Positions 55,460-64,000 of a stretch of 64,000 bases of DNA are shown here, in pieces (position 1 is the first letter of the stretch; the number at the start of each line of letters is the position of its first letter). The notes beneath the pieces were generated by a model. It was not told the DNA's origin. It did no database searches and saw only the letters and a list, made by a program, of their open reading frames with translations. Both the position numbers and the translations under genes were made by a program. The DNA comes from Meghimatium bilineatum. Taxonomy: Eukaryota > Mollusca > Gastropoda > Stylommatophora > Philomycidae. The stretch is from NCBI GenBank assembly GCA_034231615.1, contig CM067311.1, forward strand, positions 27,432,015 through 27,496,014. The letters are read 5' to 3'.

Positions 55460-55572
55460 ACAGCAGTTGTAGTAATAGCAACAGCAGCAGTAGTAGTAGT
55501 AACATCAGAAGTTGTAGTAATAGCAACAGCAGCAGTAGTAGTAGTAACATCAGCAGTTGTAGTAATAGCAAC

Positions 55573-55603
<31 letters not shown>

Positions 55604-57829
55604 ACATCAGCAGTAGTAGTAATAGCAACAGCAGCAGTAGTAGTAATAGCAACAGCAGCAGTAGTAGTAATAGTAGTAGCAGTAACAGTTGTAATAGCAG
55701 TGCAGCAGCTGTAATAGTAGTAGTAGTATTAGAAATAGTAGCAACAGTTGTAGCAGTTATAACTTTTATCGTGGTAGTAGTGATAATAGTAGTAGTAATT
55801 GTTGTAATAGTATGATTAGCAGCAGCGACAGTAACAATAGCAGTAATAACAACAGCAACAACAGTCGTAGTAGCAGTAGCATTAGCTGTAACAGTAGTAG
55901 TAGTTGTTGTTGTTGTAATATTATGATTAGCCGCAGCAACAGCAGTAACAGTCGTAGTAGCAGCAGCAATAATAGCAACAGTAGTAGTAGTAGTATCAGC
56001 AGTAACAGTAGTAGTAATATCAGTAGTAGTAGTAATAGTAGCAGCAGCAGTAACAGTGGTAGCAGCAGCAGTAACAGTGGTAGCAGCAGCAGTAACAGTG
56101 GTAGCAGCAGCAATACCATTAGTAGTAGTAGTAGTAATAGTAGTAGCAGCAGCAGCAGCAGTAACAGTGGTAGCAGCAGCAGTAACAGTGGTAGCAGCAG
56201 TAGTAATAGTGGTAGCAGCAGTAGTAGTATCAGTAGTAGTAGTTATAGCAGCAGTAACAGTGGTAGCAGCAGTAGTAATAGTGGTAGCAGCAGCAGTAAC
56301 AGTGGTAAGCAACAGCAATACGAGTAGTAGTAGTATCAGTAGCAGTAGTAACAGTAGTAGCAGCAGCAGTAACAGTAGTAGCAGTAACAGTAGTAACAGC
56401 AGTAACAGTAGTAGCAGCATTGACAGTAGTAGTAGTAGTAGTAGTAGCAGCAGCAGCATCAGCATCAGTAGTAGTAGCAGCATCAGTAGTAGTAGCAGCA
56501 TCAGTAGTAGTAGCAGCATCAGTAGTAGTAGCAGCATCAGTAGTAGTAACGCCAGCAGTAGTAGCAGCATCAGTAGTAGTAGCAGCAGCAGTAGTAGTAG
56601 CATTAGTAGTAGTAGCACCATTAGTAGTAGTAGCATCAGCAGTAGTAGTAGCATTAGTAGTAGTAGCAGCATTAGTAGTAGTAGCAGCAGCAGTAGTTGC
56701 AGCATCAGCAGTAGTAGCAGCAACAGTAGTAGTAGCATCAGTATTAGTAGTAGAATCAGCAGTAGTAGCAGCATCAGTAGTAGTAGCACCATTAGTAGTA
56801 GCAGCAGTAACAGTAGTAGTAGCAGCAGCAGTAACAGTAGTAGTAGCAGCAGTAACAGTAGTAGCAGCATCAGTAACAGTAGTAGTAGCAGCAATAACAG
56901 TAGTAGCTGCATCAGTAACAGTAGTTGCAGCAGCAGCAACAGTAGTAGCAGCAATAACAATAGTAGCAGCAGTAATAACAGTAGTACTAGCAGTATCAGA
57001 AGCAGTAACAGTAGTAGCAGCAGCAGTAACAGTGGTAGCAGCAGCAATACCAGTAGTAGTAGTATCAGTATGAGTAGTAATAGTACCAGCAGCAGTAACA
57101 GTGGTAGCAGCAGCAATACCAGTAGTAGTAGTATCAGTAGCAGCAGTAACAGTAGTAGCAGCAGCAGTAACAGTAGTAGCAGCAATAACAGTAGTAGCAG
57201 CAGCAGTAACAGTAGTAACAGCAGTAACAGTAGTAGCAGCATTGACAGTAGTAGTAGTAGTAGTAGTAGTAGCAGCATCAGTAGTAGTAGCAGCATCAGT
57301 AGTAGTAGCACCATTAGTAGTAGTAGCAGCAGCAGTAGTAGTAACGCCAGCAGTAGTAGCAGCATCAGTAGTAGTAGCAGCAGCAGTAGTAGCAGCATTA
57401 GTAGTAGTAGCACCATTAGTAGTAGAAGCATCAGCAGTAGTAGTAGCATCAGTAGTAGTAGCAGCATCAGTAGTAGTAGCACCATTAGTAGTAGTAGCAG
57501 CATCAGTAGTAGTAGCAGCATCAGTAGTAGTAGTAGTAGCATCAGTAGTAGTAGCACCATCAGTAGTAGTAGCAGCATCAGTAGTAGTAGCAGCATCAGT
57601 AGTAGTAGCAGCATCAGTAGTAGTAGCAGCATCAGTAGTAGTAGCAGCATCAGTAGTAGTAGCAGCATCAGTAGTTGCAGCATCAGCAGTAGTAACAGCA
57701 AGAGTAGTAGTAGCATCAGTATTAGTAGTAGCATCAGTAGTAGTAGCAGCATCAGTAGTAGTAGCACCATTAGTAGTAGCAGCAGTAACAGTAGTAGTAG
57801 CAGCAGCAGTAACAGTAGTAGTAGCAGCA

Positions 57830-59709
57830 GTAACAGTAGTAGCAGCAGCAGTAACAGTAGTAGCAGTAGCAGTAACAGTAGTAGCAGCAGCAGTAACAGT
57901 AGTAGCAGCAGCAGTAACAGTAGTAGCAGCAGCAATAACAGTAATAGCAACAGCACTAACAGTAGTATCAGTAACAGTAGTAGCAGCAACAATAACAGTA
58001 ATAGCAGCAGCACTAACAGTAGTAGCAGCAGCAATAACAGTAGTAGCAGCAGCAATAACGGTAGTAGCAGCAGCAATAGCAGTAGTAGCAGCAGCAGTAA
58101 CAGTAGTAGTAGCAGCAATAACAGTAGTAACAGCAGGAATAACAGTAGTAGCAGCAGCAATAACAGTAGTACTAGCAGTATTTGCAGCTAACAGTAGTAG
58201 CAGCAGCAATAATAGTAGTAGCAGCAGCAATAACAGTAGTACTAGCAGTATTTGCAGCTAACAGTAGTAGCAGCAGCAATAATAGTAGTAGCAGCAGAAA
58301 TAACAGTAGTAGCAGCAGCAATAACAGTAGTAGTAGCAGCAATAACAGTAGTAGCAGCAGCAATAACAGTAGTAGCAGCAGCAATAACAGTAGTAGCAGC
58401 AGCAATAACAGTAGTACTAGCAGTATTTGCAGCTAACAGTAGTAGCAGCAGCAATAACAGTAGTAGCAGCAGCAATAACAGTAGTACTAGCAGTATTTGC
58501 AGCTAACAGTAGTAGCAGCAGCAATAATAGTAGTAGCAGCAGCAATAACAGTAGTACTAGCAGTATTTGCAGCTAACAGTAGTAGCAGCAGCAATAATAG
58601 TAGTAGCAGCAGAAATAACAGTAGTAGCAGCAGCAATAACAGTAGTAGTAGCAGCAATAACAGTAGTAGCAGCAGCAATAACAGTAGTACTAGCAGTATT
58701 TGCAGCTAACAGTAGTAGCAGCAGCAATAATAGTAGTAGCAGCAGAAATAACAGTAGTAGCAGCAGCAATAACAGTAGTAGTAGCAGCAATAACAGTAGT
58801 AGCAGCAATAACAGTAGTAGTAGCAGCAATAACAGTAGTAATAGCAGCAGTAACAGTAGTAGCAGCAGCAGTAACAGTAGTAGCAGTAGCAGTAACAGTA
58901 GTAGCAGCAGCAGTAACAGTAGTAGCAGCAGCAGTAACAGTAGTAGCAGCAGCAATAACAGTAATAGCAACAGCACTAACAGTAGTATCAGTAACAGTAG
59001 TAGCAGCAACAATAACAGTAATAGCAGCAGCACTAACAGTAGTAGCAGCAGCAATAACAGTAGTAGCAGCAGCAATAACGGTAGTAGCAGCAGCAATAGC
59101 AGTAGTAGCAGCAGCAGTAACAGTAGTAGTAGCAGCAATAACAGTAGTAACAGCAGGAATAACAGTAGTAGCAGCAGCAATAACAGTAGTACTAGCAGTA
59201 TTTGCAGCTAACAGTAGTAGCAGCAGCAATAATAGTAGTAGCAGCAGCAATAACAGTAGTACTAGCAGTATTTGCAGCTAACAGTAGTAGCAGCAGCAAT
59301 AATAGTAGTAGCAGCAGAAATAACAGTAGTAGCAGCAGCAATAACAGTAGTAGTAGCAGCAATAACAGTAGTAGCAGCAGCAATAACAGTAGTAGCAGCA
59401 GCAATAACAGTAGTAGCAGCAGCAATAACAGTAGTACTAGCAGTATTTGCAGCTAACAGTAGTAGCAGCAGCAATAATAGTAGTAGCAGCAGCAATAACA
59501 GTAGTACTAGCAGTATTTGCAGCTAACAGTAGTAGCAGCAGCAATAATAGTAGTAGCAGCAGCAATAACAGTAGTACTAGCAGTATTTGCAGCTAACAGT
59601 AGTAGCAGCAGCAATAATAGTAGTAGCAGCAGAAATAACAGTAGTAGCAGCAGCAATAACAGTAGTAGTAGCAGCAATAACAGTAGTAGCAGCAGCAATA
59701 ACAGTAGTA
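57830..59709. repeat. Recent ~860-bp direct duplication inside the satellite
   Basis: Blocks 57830-58689 and 58850-59709 correspond at a constant offset of 1020 bases. I found only one difference (58458 against 59478). Markers such as TACTAGCAGTATTTGCAGCT recur at 58169/59189, 58239/59259, 58415/59435, 58485/59505 and 58555/59575. Confidence 0.9.
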
Positions 59710-60110
59710 GCAGCAGCAGTAACAGTAGTAGCAGCAATAACAGTAGTAGCAGCAGCAGTAACAGTAGTAGCAGCAGTAACAGTAGTAGCAGCAGCAGTAA
59801 CAGTAGTAGCAGCAGTAACAGTAGTAGCAGCAGTAACAGTAGTAGCAGCAGTAACAGTAGTAGCAGCAGTAACAGTAGTAGCAGCAGCAGTAACAGTAGT
59901 AGCAGCAGCAGTAACAGTAGTAGCAGCAATAACAGTAGTAGCAGCAGCAGTAACAGTAGTAGCAGCAATAACAGTAGTAGCAGCAGCAGTAACAGTAGCA
60001 GCAGCAGTAACAGTAGTATCAGTAACAGTAGTAGCAGCAGTAACAGTAGTAGCAGTAACAGTAGTAGCAGCAGTAACAATAGTAGCAGCAGTGACAGTAG
60101 TAGTAGTAGT

Positions 60111-60277
60111 CAGGGCCGGTCTTAGGCCATTGCAACCTATGCGGCCGCAATGGGCCCCGCATTTCATAGGCCCATAAATTCATATTAGAATTTATTTTAT
60201 TATTCTCTTCCCTACCCAGACTGGGCCCCGCGCAATCCGTTTCGCATTGGGCCCCTCAATTGTTAGGGCCGGCCCTG
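60111..60277. mobile_element. 167-bp hAT MITE inside the satellite
   Basis: Termini CAGGGCCGGTCTTAGGCCAT and, reversed, CAGGGCCGGCCCTAACAATT. Flanked on both sides by GTAGTAGT, which also fits the host repeat, so the duplication is suggestive but not decisive. The two ends are those of the 54100 element in the opposite orientation. Confidence 0.88.
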
Positions 60278-61600
60278 GTAGTAGTTTTAGTAGCAGCATC
60301 GGTAGTTGTAGCACCATTAGTAGTAGTAGTAGCAGCATCAGTAGTAGCAGCATCAGTAGTAGTAGCATCAGTAGTAGTAGCAGCATCAGTAGTAGTAGCA
60401 GCATCAGTAGTAGCAGCATCAGTAGTAGTAGCAGCATCAGTAGTAGTAGCATCAGTAGTAGTAGCATCAGTAGTAGCAGCATCAGTAGTAGTAGCAGCAT
60501 CAGTAGTAGTAGCATCAGTAGTAGCAGCATCAGTAGTAGTAGCATCAGTAGTAGCAGCATCAGTAGTAGTAGCATCAGTAGTAGTAGCAGCATCAGTAGT
60601 AGTAGCAGCATCAGTAGTAGCAGCATCAGTAGTAGTAGCAGCATCAGTAGTAGTAGCATCAGTAGTAGCAGCATCAGTAGTAGCAGCATCAGTAGTAGTA
60701 GCAGCATCAGTAGAAGTAGCATCAGTAGTAGCAGCATCAGTAGTAGTAGCATCAGTAGTAGTAGCAGCATCAGTAGTAGCAGCATCAGTAGTAGTAGCAT
60801 CAGTAGTAGTAGCAGCATCAGTAGTAGCAGCATCAGTAGTAGTAGCATCAGTAGTAGTAGCAGCATCAGTAGTAGTAGCAGCATCAGTAGTAGTAGCAGC
60901 AGTAGTCTTAGTAGCATCAGTAGTAGTAGCAGCATCAGTAGTAGTAGCACCATTAGTAGTAGTAGCAGCAGTAGTAGTAGTAGCAGCAGTAGTAGTAGTA
61001 GTAGCAGCAGTAGTAGTAGTAGCAGCAGTAGTAGTAGCAGCATCAGTAGTAGTAGCAGCAGTAGTAGTAGTAGCATCAGTAGTAGTAGCAGCATCAGTAG
61101 TAGTAGCACCATCAGTAGTAGTAGCAGCATTAGTAGTAGTAGTAGCAGCATCAGTAGTAGCAGCATCAGTAGTAGCAGCATCAGTAGTAGTAGCACCATT
61201 AGTAGTAGTAGTAGCAGCAGCAGCAGTAGTAGCATCGTCAGTAGTAGTAGCAGCAGTAGTAGTAGTAGTAGCAGCATTAGTAGTAGTAGCAGCATCAGTA
61301 GTAGTAGCACCATTATTAGTAGTAGCAGCAGCAGTAGTAGTAGCATTAGTCGTAGTAGCAGCATTAGTAGTAGTAGCAGCAGCAGTAGAAGTAGCAGTAA
61401 TAGTAGTAGCAGCAGTAACAGAAGTAGCAGCAGCAGTAACAGTAGTAGCAGCAGCTATAACAGTAGTAGCAGCAGAAATAACAGTAGTAGCAGCAGCAAT
61501 AACAGTAGTAGCAGCAGCAATAACAGTAGTAGCATCAGTGACAGTAGTACTAGCAGTATCAGCAGCGGTAGTTACATAAGAATATTCACATTTACTACTG

Positions 61601-62368
61601 ACAGTAACTAAACAACAGTAGGTGGTGAGTCTTGTAACTATGTACCCATTAAATGACAGAACTAGATTCCCAAGGATCAAGTGTGTGTAAGGGCTGATTT
61701 GAATATACCGTGTGTTCCCTTATCACAATGTGAAATATGTGGTATCGTTGTAGCCTCGCTGACTAGTTCTATCCATCGCGCGTCTAACGCCCACTTAGCT
61801 GTGGTTACGTTTTCTGTTCATTGACTTCAGTGAACGACACACGAAGTCTTGCTTTTTAATCTGCTTAGATAGTTTGTTTTTGTCAAATGGTCGGAAGTAG
61901 TTTATTGAGAAATTTATGTTTGAATCATTCAACTTGGTTTCACGCCATCAATAGCGGACAATCAATTAATCATACCTCTCTTGGATATTTATTCTTGAAA
62001 TAGGTAAGTCACCCTACTAATTTTACTTTACTTCATTACCCTGTTACACTCTGTTTTACTTCATTACCTTGCTGTTACACTTTACTTTATTACCCTGTTC
62101 CTAGCTTTACCTGTTGCATTTCAGTTTTGCGTTGTAAGTAAAGGGGACATATTATCAATCTTCCAACTTTACTAATAGTTAGGCCTATTTTCTGTTGGTT
62201 AATATACATGGAAGGTGAGAGTAAAGGGGGTGTGTGTTTGACATCCCTTTGATGAAAAATTTAATGATCTTTTTTTGGTAAGAAAATTGCTTGGTTGGGG
62301 GGGGGGGGGTGGCGCTTTGTCCTACTATTTGGCTAAGTTTCTAGTAGTAAAAGTCATCTTCCTATCTC
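61601..62368. other. No recognised gene; splice-site-like pair
   Basis: AATAG|GTAAGTC at about 62003 is a consensus-quality donor and TTGCATTTCAG near 62126 a good acceptor, with TTAC-rich filler between. No coding frame supports them. G13 at 62297-62309. Confidence 0.35.
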
Positions 62369-62445
62369 AATTTGCTAAAAAAAAGTAGTGTGGGATATTA
62401 CAATTTGCTAAAAAAAAAGTAGTGTGGGATATTACAATTTGCAAA
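62369..62445. repeat. 37-38-bp tandem duplication
   Basis: CAATTTGCTAAAAAAAAGTA followed by GTGTGGGATATTA, twice, with a third partial start. Confidence 0.85.
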
Positions 62446-63840
62446 GATGTATCTACGGGCCTACTAATATACTTCGTTATATTTGAGAAAAGCGATTACT
62501 ACATTGTTAATGAAGTAATTTACCATAGTTTCACATAAGAAGTGACACATGTTGTTATGTCCGTATTTTTCATTGACCAACGACACGCCACGGTATACCA
62601 GCATTACGACAGCCGACTTTTTTCTTTTCTTTTTTCAGATCTGGTACTCATTTCCTCATGCTGGATCGACTTAGTAGTTGTTGGTAGTTTTAAAATATTG
62701 ACATTTGACATGAGAATGGAAAATGACAAGCTAACACATGAGGTATATCTACCAATGTCAACTATTTTTTACCACCCCCCCCCCATTGTCAACAACTGTC
62801 CATAATTTAGGGACCAGTCCCCCTGCTTAATAATGTCAAAAGAATGTTAAAGGTAAAGGTGGGTCCTATTTCAGCAACCTGTCGTCGCGAATAAATATAT
62901 CCCTCCCCCCGAAAAAAATAAATTAAAATAATAAATTAAAAATAATAAACTGTTAGCATAAAAAGTGCGAAAACAAGAAATGTTTATGACATTTATATGG
63001 GGGGGGGGGGGGGGGGGGTGGAGGTAAGAGGAGGTTTCAAATTAAAAAAAAAACTAATTGGTGTATAAATACCATTTTCTTGGTGTCGACTTTTGTCAAC
63101 CCACATCCCCTTCCTCTTGTCAGCAACAGTCAAACTTTCTCAGACACCACCCTCCTTAATTCTTAATTGTGTAAACACATTATGTACAACATCTGAGTGC
63201 CCCACTCTCACAACCACGCAGTATAATGGATATCACTAATGAGTTATATATTATAACAGACCTACAAATAATACTGATTGACCTGTGATAGTATTGGATA
63301 GCCATGCAGTGGATGTCATCTCACCGTGGAGTATTAGGAAAAGAGAGAGGAGATGAAAAACCAGATGTACCAGTCACTTACTATCGGAGAAAAATTACGG
63401 ATAAAACAATCAGCAAAGCCACGATCACCAACACAAGACAACTATTAAATTAGGAGCAGTCAGACGAGTTTCAAGTCTACTCCCTAACCCAATGCCTAAG
63501 AATAATCCTAAGTCTGGCCCTAACCCTGAGCCCCAGAACAGGACACAACCACAAATTCAAGAATGGCAGCACAGTCATGCATACATGTAAATAAATCGTA
63601 CCGTTCATGGTGATACTTTCAAACGTGGACGTTAGTTAAATTCGATTATATCGACAGACGAAATGCAAGGGAATAATCGAAAACATGACCCAAAAAGGCT
63701 TGATTGAATTCTACTGCTAGTTCTTCTATTGGCAAAAGTCACTCTTATATCAGTGTTTTTAACCATACAAAGGAGGTGACGGTTTTGGTAATCCAATCGC
63801 CATGAGCTCACCTCCTCCTTCCCCAGATCTTTTACATTGG
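62446..63840. other. Low-complexity DNA, no recognised gene
   Basis: C10 at 62775-62784, G20 at 62999-63018, A-rich blocks. CCTAACCC-like phrases near 63485-63525 are not telomeric arrays. The 87-codon frame at 62542-62805 has no motif. Confidence 0.5.
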
Positions 63841-64000
63841 TTGACCAATAATGTGGACAGACACAACAAAAACCACATAACATATATTTGACCAATAATG
63901 TGGACAGACACCACAAACACCACATAACATATATTTGACCAATAATGTGCACAGACACCACATAACATATATTTGACCAATAATGTGGACAGACACCACA
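63841..64000. repeat. 47-bp tandem repeat, 3.5 copies, running off the window
   Basis: Unit TTGACCAATAATGTGGACAG plus ACACCACAAACACCACATAA and CATATAT. The third copy lacks nine bases. Confidence 0.95.

Larger units (their letters stand above)
54846..61600. repeat. 6.7-kb AGT/AGC trinucleotide satellite
   Basis: Almost wholly built of AGT, AGC, AAC and AAT triplets in one register, with ATC-bearing higher-order units (AGTAGTAGCAGCATC). The plus strand is purine-biased. Long frames on both strands read poly-Leu, poly-Ser, Val/Ala or Thr/Ala according to frame. They are products of a stop-poor triplet repeat and not genes. The AGC-rich parts resemble CAG/CTG repeats able to form hairpins. One MITE (60111-60277) interrupts it. 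Confidence 0.97.

Noticed and set aside
54846-61680. Very long open frames (poly-Leu, poly-Ser, Val/Ala, Thr/Ala), up to 1104 codons
   Set aside because: They follow from a stop-poor triplet repeat in every frame and on both strands. No non-repeat coding sequence or gene signals are present.
61990-62160. Mini-intron and micro-exon (GTAAGT, TTTCAG, then GTAAGT again)
   Set aside because: Good splice words but no coding frame on either side. Kept only as a note.
63480-63530. Telomere-like CCTAACCC repeats
   Set aside because: Only scattered near-matches, no array.

Overview
The window looks like animal intergenic DNA, most likely from a mollusc and plausibly a cephalopod. This is inferred from its repeat content: several hAT families, RTE-like and RNase H-bearing LINEs, short SINE-like units with GAA-type tails, many minisatellites, AT-rich background and many long G/C homopolymers. 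I see no intact host gene. The best host candidate is one short exon that could encode a signal peptide at 23206-23257. A weaker one lies at 35274. I see no rRNA, tRNA, operon, CRISPR array or viral fossil that I can support.

Layout, left half. Positions 1-1812 hold most of a hAT transposase (copy A) that stops exactly at a TTAA. The missing 3' end of the same element resumes at a second TTAA at 21565-21789. A related copy (copy B, 27107-28888, opposite strand) shows the unbroken arrangement. The roughly 19.75 kb between the two TTAA sites is therefore an insertion with a TTAA duplication, as made by piggyBac-type elements. Its left edge carries a short piggyBac-like N-terminus. Its interior is a graveyard: a KIAA1586-like hAT, a C2H2-bearing LINE, RTE pieces, SINEs, hairpin MITEs and tandem repeats.

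Layout, middle. From 21.8 to 45.2 kb there is a 30-bp minisatellite, LINE fragments in both orientations, copy B, an RNase H LINE tail and a LINE split by another LINE. At 32467-34640 lies a SPIN/Buster-type hAT that has itself been hit by a SINE and a LINE, each with visible target-site duplications. A ZNF862-like hAT with a BED finger ends near 45222.

Layout, right half. From 46 to 54 kb there is a 72-bp minisatellite open in one frame, SINEs, RNase H LINE tails and a 70-bp hAT MITE with an 8-bp duplication. Positions 54846-61600 are a 6.7-kb AGT/AGC trinucleotide satellite. It contains a recent block duplication of about 860 bp and one clean MITE insertion. The last 2.4 kb is low-complexity DNA with a G20 run and a 47-bp repeat that runs off the end.

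The parts do not form a pathway. Their interest lies in the nesting order, the horizontal-transfer candidate, and the behaviour of simple repeats inside decaying transposons. Family names rest on motif recognition, not on searches.
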